Of a stretch of DNA of 64,000 bases, positions 42,676-53,974 are shown piece by piece. The notes beneath the pieces are model-generated. The model saw nothing but the letters and a program-made list of their open reading frames with translations. It was not told the DNA's origin and did no database searches. The stretch spans positions 806,001 to 870,000 of the forward strand of contig NZ_CP081302.1 of assembly GCF_019720735.1 (NCBI RefSeq), read 5' to 3'. Made by a program: the position numbers and the translations under genes. Every line of letters starts with the position of its first letter. The stretch's first letter is position 1. Origin of the DNA: Mycoplasma sp. Ms02 (GTDB lineage: Bacteria; Bacillota_I; Bacilli_A; Mycoplasmatales; Metamycoplasmataceae).

Positions 42676-44139
42676 ATGGAAGATTTCACAGATATTCGTT
42701 TTTCAAAAGTTTATCTTGATTTAAAAAATGCTTGCGAGAAAAAATCGATCGAGCTGGCAAGAATTGTACCAGAAGACTATCCTGATGCCGATATTGCTGA
42801 AGCTCTTCAAGAGTTGCCTTTATCATACCAACTGTATTTTTTACGTGTTCTAAAAACGGAAGTAGCAGCTGAGATTTTTTCATATTTTGAAGATGAATCT
42901 AAATCGAGATTAGTTCATTCTTTCACAGAAGATTGAGGACGCGATTTACTTCAAGAGTTAAATTCAGATGAATTAGCTGATGTTATTGATGACTTACCTG
43001 TCAATCTACAAATCAAGGTTTTATCTCAAACACCACCAGAGAAAAGAAAGTTAATTAATACAATTTTGAACTACGATGACGACCAAGTCGGAAGTATTAT
43101 GACTGTGGACATTACAACTCTTAAGTCAGATTTGACTTGTGCACAGGCAATTTCAAAAATTCGTAGTGACTTTAACAATAATGAAACAGAGATTGTTCAT
43201 TATTTTTATGTAATTGATGAAAAGAGAAAGTTATTAGGGTCAATCTCTTTAGAAGAAATTGTCTTTTCAAATCAAAACAAAAAAATTGAAGATTTATACT
43301 CTCCTGTTAGATCGATTAAAGCAACAGATGATAAAGAATATGCTGCAAATATTTTCTCAGACCATGATATGTCATCGCTTCCTGTAGTAGATTCAAAAGA
43401 TCATGTTCTGGGTATGATTACGGCTGATAACGTTATTGACGTTATCCGTGAATCTGCTACCGAGGATATGTATAAACTAGCAGGTATTAATCCTGATGCT
43501 GCCGAAGACTCATATGTAAAAACATCTGTAAAACAGATTGTTTGGTCAAGAATAATTTGACTTTTAGTGCTTATGGTTTCAGCAACTTTGAGTCAGTTTA
43601 TAATCCAAGAGTTCACCGAAATTTCAGAAAAATTCTTGGAAGGAATTAAGGTTATCGTCTCAACATCAATAATCGTTGCTATGATACCTGTTATTTCAGG
43701 AGCAGCTGGAAATGCTGGATCACAATCATCAACAACTATCACTAGAGCGCTTTCATTAAATGAAATAACTATAAAAGATATAGGAAGAGTAGTGTTTAAG
43801 GAGCTGAAAGTAAGTGCACTTATAGGTATTATTCTTTTTGCTGCTAACTTTGCAAGATTGATTATTTACTTTTCAATTACACAAGATTTATTTGAACCAG
43901 GATGAACAGGGGATATCATTTTGATCACTACGGCTTCATCGATAAGTTTATTCTTCGTAATAGTATTTGCAAAATTCCTTGGTACAATTATTCCTGTTGT
44001 TGCTTTAAAACTGAAAAAAGATCCTGCTGTTATGTCAGCTCCAATCTTAGCAACATTATCAGATGCAATATCGACGCTATTTTTCTTCGGTATTACACTT
44101 TTAATTTTTATAATCAAATATGGATTTCCTCAAAGCTAG
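42676..44139 (+). CDS. mgtE: Magnesium transporter MgtE
   Basis: Membrane magnesium channel of the MgtE family. 487 residues (family about 450). N-terminal domain (DIAEALQELPLSYQLYFLRV, repeated ADVIDDLPV and VLSQTPPEKR units), two CBS domains (YDDDQVGSIMTVD, then ...SSLPVVDSKDHVLGMITADN), and five hydrophobic helices from about residue 295. The pore segment is PVISGAAGNAGSQSSTT and a later helix begins DPAVMSAPILATLSD, both hallmarks. AAGGAGG lies before the ATG. Last gene of the cdaA operon, with a terminator overlapping its 3' end. Confidence 0.96.
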
Positions 44140-44154
44140 TTCTCTAGCTTTTTT
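44132..44154 (+). terminator. Terminator of the cdaA-mgtE operon
   Basis: AAAGCTAG and CTAGCTT(T) pair around a 4-base loop, followed by a T run. The stem begins inside the last codons of mgtE. Confidence 0.8.
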
Positions 44155-44169
44155 CTTTCAAAAAAGAAC

Positions 44170-44198
44170 TTGAATAAAGTAAAATATATCCATAAAAT
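44170..44198 (+). promoter_or_regulatory. asnA promoter
   Basis: TTGAAT (44170-44175) and TAAAAT (44193-44198) are 17 bases apart, predicting a short leader of about 10 bases carrying AAAAGG before the ATG at 44216. Confidence 0.5.
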
Positions 44199-44215
44199 AA
44201 TTAGAAAAGGTTATT

Positions 44216-45196
44216 ATGTACAAATCAAAATTAACGATTAAACAAACACAACATGCAATTGATGCTTTAAAATTTGATTTCTCAAAACAGTTGCACAAAA
44301 GAATGAAATTAACAAGAGTAAGTGCACCTCTTTTCGTCGAATCGCAAACAAAATTAAATGATGGCTTAAATGGTGAAGAACCAGTTTCTTTTTCACCTAA
44401 ACATACAGATCAAAAACATGAAATCGTTCACTCATTAGCGAAGTGAAAAAGAACTGCACTAAAGAATTATCACTTCGAAGTAGGTGAAGGAATTTATGCA
44501 GACATGAATGCAATTAGAAAAGAAGAAGTTCTAGACTACAAACATTCATACTACGTAGATCAATGGGATTGAGAAATAGTAATATCTCCTGAACAAAGAA
44601 ATATCGATTTTCTAAAACAGACAGTCAAAAAAGTCTATGAATCAATTAAATTTGTCAAAAGAGAATTAATTCTAGACTTTCCAGAATTAACATATGATTT
44701 TCCAGAAGATTTAACATTTATCACATCAAAAGAGTTGTACGATATGTATCCAAACTTAAGTGCAGATGAACGTGAAAACGAATTTGCCAAAGAACACAAA
44801 GCGTTTTTTGTGATTGGTGTTGGATACCCATTACCTGACGGAAAACCTCATTCACAAAGAGCTTTTGATTATGACGATTGAGACCTTAATGGTGATTTAA
44901 TTTTTTATGATAAAATTAACGACTCAGCCTTAGAAATATCTTCAATGGGAATTAGAGTAAATTCGATTTCTTTGGAAAAACAAAAAACTTTTCATTCTGT
45001 AGATCAAACAAAAATTGGTGATTATCATGAGCAAATAATGTCAAACGACTTGCCTTTAACGATAGGTGGTGGAATTGGACAAAGTAGACTTTCTATGCTT
45101 CTTTTAGAGAAAAAACATATTGGAGAAGTCCAAGTTTCAACCTGAGATCAAGAAACAAAAGATTATTGCTTAAAAAACGGAATTGAACTACTTTAA
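44216..45196 (+). CDS. asnA: Aspartate-ammonia ligase (asparagine synthetase A)
   Basis: Makes asparagine from aspartate, ammonia and ATP; a class II synthetase-like enzyme. 326 residues, matching E. coli AsnA (330). Recognised by [20 protein letters not shown] at the N terminus, [48 protein letters not shown], and the C-terminal [20 protein letters not shown] (class II motif 3). Several Trp residues are TGA. Own promoter and terminator. Confidence 0.97.
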
Positions 45197-45199
45197 AAT

Positions 45200-45227
45200 G
45201 CACAAAACGCAAGTTTGTGCTTTTTTT
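45200..45227 (+). terminator. Terminator of asnA
   Basis: GCACAAA (45200-45206) pairs with TTTGTGC (45214-45220), followed by seven T residues. Confidence 0.85.
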
Positions 45228-45280
45228 ATTCTTTTTTAAACAATCTTTTTAATTCTATGCAATAAAGATTGGGAGGAAAA

Positions 45281-48200
45281 ATGATATTTTTCAACAAAAG
45301 ACTTATTTCACCAAAAAAACCAAGTAAACGTACAACTTTTATAGTCTGTGCAGTTTTAGGAGTTCTTTTTATAACGGGTGGAGGGTATTGAGTTTATCAG
45401 TCTGTTCACAACTATCTTGAACATAATAAAATCAGTAATTTGTACGATAAGAGCAAAAAAACAATCGATGAAATATCAGTATCTAATCAAACAATGTCCA
45501 AAAATATAGATGCATTAAATAGCAAAAAAATCGAACTAGAAAAAACAGTTACCGATAACATCGAAAAGATAAAGGTTCTCGAGGCCGAAGTTTTAAACCT
45601 AGAAAAAGCAAAAGATCATTACATCAATATTTCGGCAACGCTTTCTGCAGAAAAAGTTCAAGCTACCGAGGTTAATAAAATTTTAACATCTGAGAATCAC
45701 CAAAAAGATGATCTAATTGACAAACTGAATAAAAATATAACGCTTTCAAAAGAAGAAACAGCTACTCTAATCTCACAAGTTAATGACTATAAAATTAAAA
45801 CACTTAATTTCATTGAAAAACTTCAACTTTGAAACAACGAATCTATTTCAATGTTTGAAGATATAATGCGAAACGAAAGTAGTCAAAGTGAATTTTATGG
45901 AGTAGTGATTAGTGATTCGCAGAAGCTTAGTGATTTCCTAAATGAATATCATCAAGAAATAAGTAAACAAAAGATTACTGCGTCAAACTCTGGTTATTTA
46001 AATAGACTGATAGGATCTTTTTATGTTGATTTAAACCTTAACTTGAGAAGTTTAGATATTAATAAAAATAAACTTTTTGGCTACTATCTAGGGGAATTAC
46101 AAAAAAGAAACTCTAAAATTTCTGATTTGACATTTGAAAATGAGGTAATTTTATCTTCAAATAAAAAATTGACAAGTGAAATAGAGAGACTTAATAAACA
46201 AGTTATTGCTAATCAAGAAAAAAGTAATCAATTGAGTTTACTTTTGGAAAGTGCAAGAACTAAAAATATAGATTTAGAAAAAGCCTTGAACAACTATGAA
46301 ATAAGCATGTACTCAATCATCTCTTCTTTTATTTCTAATAATCATTCTTTACTCAAGGTTCTTGAAGCTAGTGAGCAAAATCCAGATCTTTACAAACTTG
46401 AAACTAATTATCAAGAATCCTTCAGAGAGTTTGAGAATAAAATAAAGTCCTTTAAAACAGTGCAATATGAAAAATTTAAAGCTTTTGAAAATACTGTTGA
46501 AACCATTTCTTTATATAATAAACAAAAATCTAGGTATGATGAGTTTCTATTAAATTATTTTAGTTTATTGCTTGAGTCTAATAAAACTATTGCAAATAAA
46601 CTTCAAGCTAGTTTAGATGAAATTCAGGAATTAAAAATCGAAAAGAGTTCAACAGCAGACCATATTAATCACTTAAAAGCCACAAACGAAAGAAATCAAA
46701 CTTTAATAGCAGAACTTGAAAAAGATAAAGAGATGTTAAATCAAGGAATAAGAGTTCTTGAAAACAAAGAAGCTATGAACGCTATAGAATCGGAGAGAAA
46801 AGATGAAACGATTCAAAATATCGAGAAAATAATAAAAGCCAAAGATGAACAAATTTTACTTTTGAGAGAAGAAAATCAATCTAACATAAAAACAATTTCA
46901 AAACTAGAAAGTCAAAAACTTGAGCTCGAATCAGCGATTTTAAATAGTAATACTCAAATTGAAGAGCTAAATAAAGAGTTGTCAAAAACAGAAGCTGAAA
47001 TCATCTCTTTAAATGCAACAATTGAGTATTTGAATAAAGAAGTCGAAAAGAAAAATCAAATAATAAATGATTTAGTTTCAAAAAACAGCGACTTAACTTT
47101 GGCTAACGAAAAAGCTACTTCTGAAAATAAAGAACTTATCAACGTTTTAAAAGAAACGGAGATAAGAATTAATAACTTAATAACAGAAAAAAGTGAACTT
47201 AGCAACAATCTAGAAAAGTCTTCATCGGAAAATAGCAAATTGATCAATACCAATGAAGAATTGTTAAAAGAAAAGATTAGACTAGAAACTATAAATTCTG
47301 ATATTACATCAAAGAACAACGAACTAGAAAATGCTTTCAATTCTCTAAATCTTGAAAAACTAAACTTAGAGATTTCGCTAGGAAAAGTAACAAATGATAA
47401 AAATAATTTATCACAAGAAAATGCAAAATTAAAGTCTAATTTAAACGCAATTAATGAAATAATCAAAGAAAAAGAACGCCAAATTTTAGAAATAAGATTA
47501 ATTTCAGATAGTCATACAACTGAAATTGCTGAAAAAACAAAAGCATTAGAAAATGCCTTAGAAAACTTAAACTCTGAAAAATCAAAATGAATAAAATTGC
47601 ATAATCAAAATGAATCTCTCATTTTGCAACTTACAAGTTTAGAAGAAAAACTTGCTAAAAAAGAGGCTGAAATTAGTGCTTTAAATGTAGAGTTAATCGA
47701 CTTAAAAGACGCTTCAAGTAATTCAGAAGAATCAATTAATTCAACTAACGAAAAACTTAAACTTGCAAACGAAACAATTGAGTTGTTAAGAACTGAGAAT
47801 GAAGAGTATGAAATAGAATTGGACGAAATGAATTATCATTATGACAAAAACTTAAAAGAACTAAAAAAAGTAGAAGCCGAAAAAGATCAATTGCTTGTTG
47901 ATTTAGCCAATAAAAACAGAGAAGTTGATGGTCTTGTTATTGCATTGAATTCTGAAAAAGCAAAAAACAGAGTAACAGAAGCTGAAAACGAAAAACTAAG
48001 AAACGAACTTGATAATTTAGAAAATATTAGCGATCAACAAGATGAAATGATTTCTGATCTGATAAAAGAAAAAGAAAAAATCAAGAAAGAAGTTGAAGAT
48101 GCCAATAATAAGTTCAAAAAACTCGAAAATAGCTACTATGAGCTAGAGGAAGAAAGACAAACCCTTTTAGTAGAAAACGCTAAATATAAAAATCTTTACA

Positions 48201-48451
48201 ATGATAAAGTTGCTAAATATGAAGCCATGAAACAAAAAGTAAACACATTCTTAACAAACTTGAATGTTTCGATTGACGAAATACTAAATGATGGAATTAG
48301 AGGATACTGAAGCAAACCGAGTTATTTTGATACAACACCAAGATATTCACTTGATACAGGAGACGCTGAAAGATATCAAAATGCAACAAGAAAAAGATTA
48401 GAAAAAATCAAAGAAAGCTTGCAGAGTATCAAAAAAATAGTAAATGAATAA
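45281..48451 (+). CDS. Large membrane-anchored coiled-coil protein
   Basis: 1056 residues from an ATG with GGGAGG upstream. A basic N terminus (KRLISPKKPSKRT) precedes one hydrophobic helix at about residues 19-41 (TFIVCAVLGVLFITGGGYWV). Almost all the rest is coiled coil, rich in Glu, Lys, Asn, Leu and Ile with heptad patterning, such as KIEELNKELSKTE-like runs. A short interruption lies at about residues 190-260 (ISMFEDIMRNESSQSEFYG), and the last 40 residues (WSKPSYFDTTPRYSLDTG onward) are not coiled coil. No known family. The orientation of the tail (inside or outside) cannot be decided. Could be a cytoskeletal, adhesion or scaffold element. Own terminator. Confidence 0.85.
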
Positions 48452-48485
48452 AGGGAAGATGTTCATAAAATGAACATGTTTCCTT
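48452..48485 (+). terminator. Terminator of the coiled-coil protein gene
   Basis: ATGTTCAT (48459-48466) pairs with ATGAACAT (48470-48477) around AAA, extended by AAGG/CCTT pairing, followed by TTTTATTTT. Confidence 0.8.
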
Positions 48486-48508
48486 TTATTTTATGAATAT
48501 AACCCGAA

Positions 48509-48514
48509 TATACT
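48509..48514 (+). promoter_or_regulatory. -10 element of the dnaE operon
   Basis: TATACT 11 bases before the dnaE ATG; the leader would be only a few bases long and no ribosome site is visible. Confidence 0.4.
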
Positions 48515-48525
48515 AAAATTAAAAT

Positions 48526-51495
48526 ATGTTTTTAGAAGATAAAAAGTTCACATACTTGCATACAAATACAGAATATAGTTTTTTAGAATCCACGATTAGA
48601 CTTAAAAATCTCTTTGAAGAAGCAAAAAAGCAAGGTTCTCATGCACTTGCAATAACAGACAAAAACAATCTTTTCGGTTTTTCTAAGTTCTTAGATTATG
48701 CAAAAAAGTATCAAATTAAACCGATAATTGGTTTAGAAGTCATGCTTTCAAATAAAGTAAGCGTTATAGCTTTAGCTAAAAACTATCAAGGATTTATAGA
48801 GCTTGGAAAAATTGTCAAAAAAATTTCGCAAAACGAATACATTTTGATCGAAGACCTAGAATCTGATAATTTGTTTATTATCGATCACATGGATCTAGGT
48901 TTTAAAGCATTTAAATTGGATTATCCAAATATTAATAACTTTTATGCAAATTCGCCTATAAAACAGGAAATCAAGACTGTTTTTGCTCCGACAAAAAACA
49001 TGCTTTTTAAAAGTGAATATAAAGCTTTGAAGGCTTTAAAAGCAATAAAACAAGGTTCTTTATTAAAAGACACTGATTTTGAAGATTTCCAAAAATCAGA
49101 TTTTTTTAACTTTGACAACTTAAAAAATGTAGATAATGAAGTTTTGAATCAAACAACATCTCTTGCAAATGCAATTAACTTAGAATTTCCAAAAAAAGCT
49201 TTACACTTACAAAAATATTCTTCAAATGAACAAGATTCGTTTGAGCTTTTAAGACAAAAAGTGAAGTCTGGATTACATGCCAAAAAGTCAAACTTTCTAG
49301 AAAGCGAATATGAATTAATTGCACCAAGAGTTAAGTACGAACTCGAAATTATCAAGCAACTCAACTTTGCAGATTACTTTTTGATAATACAGGACGCAAT
49401 TGCTTTTGCAAGGGAAAATAATATAGCTGTAGGTCCTGGTCGTGGAAGTGCTGCTGGTTCTTTAGTTTGTTTCTTGTTAGATATTACGAGAATCAATCCT
49501 CTCAGGTATGATCTGCTTTTCGAAAGATTTTTAAACCCTGATCGTGTCACAATGCCTGATATTGATATCGATTTTCAAGACGATAGAAGAGATGAAGTAT
49601 TTAACTATGTACAAGCTAAATACGGAAAAGATCATACAGCCTTTATTACTACTTACCAATCGATAGGTGCAAAAAATGCAATAAGAGATACGGGTAGAAT
49701 TCTTGAAATTCCTTTACTTGATATTGATAGAATTTCAAAATCGCTTGTTGATGGAGAAACGCTAAATCAGTCTTTTGAAACAAATAACAAATATATCATC
49801 CAAGTTTCGAAATTTGAAAACTTACATGAAATAGCAAGCCAACTAGAGGGTCTTCCTAGACAAATCGGAGTACACCCTGCAGGTATATTGATTTCAGATC
49901 AAAAAATCGAAAATATTGTCCCTGTTTTCGAAAATGCATCAAGTTCAAATCAAGTACAGGTACCTTTGGAGTATCTAGAAGATTATGGACTTTTAAAAAT
50001 TGATTTTCTAGGTCTTAAAACTTTAAAAGTAATTTCTGATATTGAAAAGCACATTAAGTCAGAATTGCACTTTGATGTTCTTCTAGAAAAAGAAAATACT
50101 TTAATAAATGATCCTTTGACACTTGACATTCTTAATCAAGGTCAAACGGAAGGTGTTTTCCAATTGGAAAGTTCAGGAATGAAGAAAACCATCAAAAAAG
50201 TTAATGTGGATTCTTTTCATGACTTATTTACAATCATTTCTTTATTCAGACCAGGTCCGATGGCTTATATCGATCAGTATTCTGAAGGCAAGAAGAATTC
50301 GCAGTTAATAAGGAAAATACACCCTCTTTATGACGATATAGTGGAACCAACAATGGGAATCATTGTGTATCAGGAACAAATAATGAAAATCGCACAAAAA
50401 GTATCTAATATGACTTTTGCGCAGGCAGATTTATTACGTAGAGCAATTTCAAAGAAAAAGGAAGAGGAAATTCTTTCTTATAAAACAGACTTTTTTAATG
50501 GTGGATTACAAAATGGTTTTTCCGATCAACAACTCAATGAAATTTATGAGAATATTCTAAGATTTGCTGATTATGGATTTAACAAAGCACATGCCGTATC
50601 TTATGCATACATTACTTTTAAAATGGCTTTTTACAAAAAGAAATATCCAATTGCTTTTTACAAGGCACTGATAAGTGCTGCTAATGGTTCGCACGATACT
50701 GTCAACAAGTATGTTATTGAAGCTAAGAAAAATGGTATTATCGTCAATTCACCCGATATTAATCATTCTAAATACAACATTTCAGTAATTGACAATCAAC
50801 TATACTTACCTTTCTTGCTTGTAAAAGGTGTTGGAGCATCTGCTGTTGAGAAAATTGTTAAGGAAAAAAATGATTTTGGTCAATTCTCAAGTTTTGTTGA
50901 TGCATATATGCGTTTAGTAAAGTCTGGTGTTGGAGCTTCAGTAATTAACACTTTAATACAAGCTAACGTTTTTAGATGTTTTGGAAACCAAGAACAAATA
51001 CTTGCTCAGTCGCAAACTCTAGATAAAGTTGCTACTTTGATAAAAAATAAAATTAAAAACGCTAACAGCGAACAAGAAAAGCATGAAATATATTTACACT
51101 TTTTTGAAGCATACGATTTAGGTGTCTTAAAAACGCTTCCTGATTTAAAACAAAATCTTGCAAAAGAAGCTGAAAATGAACAAAAACTTTTAGGCGCCAT
51201 CTATAACGCCTTTATCACCAAAAAGTACGAACATACAATTAGATTATCAAATCTACCTTTATACCGAAAAGTCGATTTAGTAATTTATGCAAAAGAAATT
51301 TTAAGAAAAAGAAATAAAGAATGATTCGAAATAAAAGCTCAAGATTCGAGTGATGATATTTCAATTTTTGCAAAATCTGATTTATTTGACGCAAACTATA
51401 AAGAATTTGAAGGAAAACTTTTAAAAGTGACAATATCAAAAAGTTCTTCAGGCTTCATTAACGTACATGCCAAGGAGATTTTAAATGAACAATAG
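48526..51495 (+). CDS. dnaE: DNA polymerase III alpha subunit, DnaE type
   Basis: Replicative or lagging-strand polymerase without built-in proofreading exonuclease. 989 residues. N-terminal PHP domain: FTYLHTNTEYSFLESTIRLK and HALAITDKNNLFGFSKF. Palm and catalytic region: VGPGRGSAAGSLVCFLLDIT, then MPDIDIDFQDDRRDEVFNYV with the catalytic aspartates, HPAGILIS, ISLFRPGPM, MGIIVYQEQIMKIAQKVS and FNKAHAVSYAYITFKMAFY. The C-terminal end past 51324 is read through a TGA Trp. The 3' end overlaps the exonuclease gene by 11 bases. Mollicutes also carry PolC, so DnaE is usually the second polymerase. Near-leaderless start. Confidence 0.96.
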
Positions 51496-52354
51496 ATTTT
51501 TATTAGTAGATGGAAACTTTTTAATGTTTCAATCTTTTTATGCAACTTATCGCGACCCAGAAAATGTGATGATGTCATCAAAAGGTGTTACAACCAATGG
51601 TATTCATCAGTTTTTAATGATGTTATTCAATCTTGTTGGAGAGCTAAGACCAACACATCTTTTTGTAGCTTTTGATCCAAAAACCAAACCAGAAAGAAGT
51701 AAAGTTTTTGCCGATTACAAAGCAGGTAGAACAAAAGCACCTTCAATAATTTTTGAACAATTTGACAATGTAAAGAAAATTTTAGATCAATTAAACATTC
51801 AGCATGCCGAAATTGATGGCGCAGAAGCTGATGATTTAATAGCGACACTAGCCCAAAATAAAGAAGGTCAAAACTACATTTATTCGCGTGATAAAGATTT
51901 ATTGCAACTTGTAAACTCAAATACATCGGTTATTCTTAGAGATTCTAAATCTGGATCGTGATTAACAACTAACTTGCAAAATTTTAACGACAAATATGGT
52001 ATTCAACCAAACCAAATACCCGATTTTAAAGGGCTTTCAGGTGATGCTAGCGATAATCTCCCAGGCGTTCCAGGAATTGGAGACAAAACTGCAATTAAAC
52101 TTCTTAATGAATACAAGACATTTGAAGGTATTTACGAAAATATCGAAAACATGACACCAGGATTACAAAAGAAATTAAATACTGGAAAAGAAATGGGCTT
52201 AATGTGCCGTGATCTAGCAATTTTAAACACAGACATTCAAGATGTTCAAAAACCACTTGATTTTTACGCAACAAAAATCAATTTTGAGGGTATTACCTTG
52301 ATTGATGAACTAGAGTTATACACAGTAATGCAAAGAATTGAAAAAGTTTCATGA
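51485..52354 (+). CDS. Stand-alone 5'-3' exonuclease (DNA polymerase I N-terminal-like)
   Basis: Removes RNA primers and flaps at replication forks. 289 residues, the size of the isolated exonuclease domain; the polymerase part of PolA is absent, as in other mycoplasmas. Visible metal-binding and substrate motifs: RFLLVDGNFLMFQSFYAT, FDPKTKPERSKVFADYKAGR, IDGAEADDLIATLA, YSRDKDLLQLV, then the helix-hairpin-helix region GLSGDASDNLPGVPGIGDKT. Trp at 51958 is TGA. ATG lies within the dnaE end, and the 3' end overlaps coaE by 4 bases (ATGA), so the run dnaE-exo-coaE is translationally coupled. Confidence 0.93.
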
Positions 52355-52929
52355 TTGCTATTACAGGATTACTAAAAGTAGGCAAGACCACCTTTCTGAA
52401 AAGGCTTGAACAAGAAGGTTTTAAAGTTTTATATTTAGATGATTATGTTAATTTACTTTACGCTACCAATCAATTCGTAATTGATACTTTCCAAAAACAG
52501 TTTGGAAGTCAAGTTATTGAACAAAATCAAGTTTCAAAATCAGCTTTGAAAAAAATTCTTGAAGATGATTTTTCAAAAATTTATGAGATCGAGAAAATCG
52601 TTTTTCCACTGATTTATAAGCACTTAGAAGAAAATCAATATGATCTAGTGGAAATACCAATTTTGAAAAATGATTTTGTGAATTTTGAAAAGTTTTTTAA
52701 TCTGATCATAAATGTAAAAAAATCAAAGAAAAAAACAGAAAAAATTTGGAAAAGTATGAGTGTTAATAACTCGTTAATTTTAAAATTAGTTGATAAAAAT
52801 GGCGATTTTTTTGGCAAAAATAGAACTTTTGCAAATATTCCTATTGTTAATATCTCATCAGGTAATCTGAGATGAAAATGATATTTTAGAAAAATTAAAA
52901 CGAAATATATTTGCCCTAATTTAAAATAA
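52351..52929 (+). CDS. coaE: Dephospho-CoA kinase-like protein
   Basis: Last step of coenzyme A synthesis: phosphorylates the ribose 3'-OH of dephospho-CoA. 192 residues (family about 200). P-loop at the N terminus: MIAITGLLKVGKTTFLKRL, then FKVLYLDDYVNLLY, where CoaE has the conserved substrate aspartate, and LVEIPILKNDFVNFEKFF, matching VxExPLLFE. The middle is diverged and the usual R-x-x-x-Q helical stretch is not clear. The C-terminal 17 residues are read through TGA tryptophans. Starts 4 bases inside the exonuclease gene. Confidence 0.8.
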
Positions 52930-52969
52930 TATTACACATTAAACGAATCGAAAAAATGGAGGTCTTTAT

Positions 52970-53974
52970 ATGTCAAATTCTTTGAGATATAACTTTTTTA
53001 GAATTGAAAAAGAATACACAGTGACAGATGAAGACACAAAGAATCTTCGTAAGTTTATGACACCTATTTTAGGACCTACTCCAATCGTTCTTTATGAATA
53101 TTTAAAAGATTTAATTTCTGGTTCTCATGAGTATGATTCAAATTTTGAGTTTGAAACATTAGCTTTATATTTAAGGATTTCAGTTGAAGAGCTTCACAAT
53201 GCAAGAAGACAACTTGAAGCAGTGGGTCTTTTAACTACAACAGAAAGCCAAAAACACTCAAGAAATGTCTTTTATTTAGAAAAACCTCTTGATGCTTTTG
53301 CTCTGGAAAAAAATGAAATTATTTCCACTTTTATTAAAAACCAAATATCAAAAGCTAACTACGATCGTTTATTAGAAGAGCAAAAACTTTTAAGAAAATC
53401 ACAAAAATATGCATACGCTGATGTTAGTGCAAACTTCTATGACGTTTTTGATAACGACGATCAAGAAGAAGATCAAAACTATATTAACTTTTTTGCCCAA
53501 CAAAGCAACAAAGAGAGAACACAAGAACAAAAGCAAAGTATGCTTAAGGATGTTGCAGTTCAACAAAGACTTATTTTTGGCGAAGTTAAGTTTGATAACG
53601 ATTATGAAGCTGCTCTTAACCTAAACCCAGTAAGTTTTTATATGCAATTACTTAATAAGGATAATATCGAACTCGAAATCGAAGCCAAACTTCATTCTTT
53701 AGAGTCGAAGATTTCAGATTACAAAATCATCAATGTTGCTTTACTTCTTTCTTATTTATCAACCAAGAGAATTTCATTGACTTTAGTTTCAAGATTAATG
53801 AAAGAACTTATAGATTTAAAAATCACAGATTTTATATATGCAGAAGCTTATTTAGATAATAAATTTATGCAAAGTAAGCATGCTCATGCTTATGAAAAGA
53901 AAAATTTATTAAAACTGACATATGAAGATCAACAAAATGCTAAATCTAAGGAGATTTCATATGAGCAAATCTGA
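52970..53974 (+). CDS. DnaB/DnaD-like replication initiation protein
   Basis: 334 residues, GGAGG ribosome site 9 bases before the ATG. Primosome assembly proteins of Gram-positives (DnaB, DnaD) share a winged helix and a C-terminal YxxxIxxxW-type domain. The region FMTPILGPTPIVLYEYLKDL, then LYLRISVEELHNARRQLEAVGLL, looks like the winged-helix part. The C-terminal part (YKIINVALLLSYLSTKRIS and LTLVSRLMKELIDLKITDF) fits the second domain. The gene directly precedes, and overlaps by 14 bases, a DnaI-like ATPase, reproducing the dnaB-dnaI pair of Bacillus. Assignment relies on context plus pattern. Confidence 0.8.
   Translation: MSNSLRYNFFRIEKEYTVTDEDTKNLRKFMTPILGPTPIVLYEYLKDLISGSHEYDSNFEFETLALYLRISVEELHNARRQLEAVGLLTTTESQKHSRNVFYLEKPLDAFALEKNEIISTFIKNQISKANYDRLLEEQKLLRKSQKYAYADVSANFYDVFDNDDQEEDQNYINFFAQQSNKERTQEQKQSMLKDVAVQQRLIFGEVKFDNDYEAALNLNPVSFYMQLLNKDNIELEIEAKLHSLESKISDYKIINVALLLSYLSTKRISLTLVSRLMKELIDLKITDFIYAEAYLDNKFMQSKHAHAYEKKNLLKLTYEDQQNAKSKEISYEQI

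Noticed and set aside
43866..44147. Overlapping frames on both strands within the 3' end of mgtE.
   Set aside because: The mgtE frame continues through TGA tryptophans here and contains conserved transporter motifs; the others are shadows.
47056..47466. Minus-strand Ser/Phe-rich frame inside the coiled-coil gene.
   Set aside because: Complement of Glu/Lys/Asn-rich codons; no ribosome site or promoter.
53922..53960. Upstream in-frame ATG for the DnaI-like gene.
   Set aside because: It has no ribosome site and would deepen the overlap with the preceding gene; the ATG at 53961 has a proper AAGGAGAT site.
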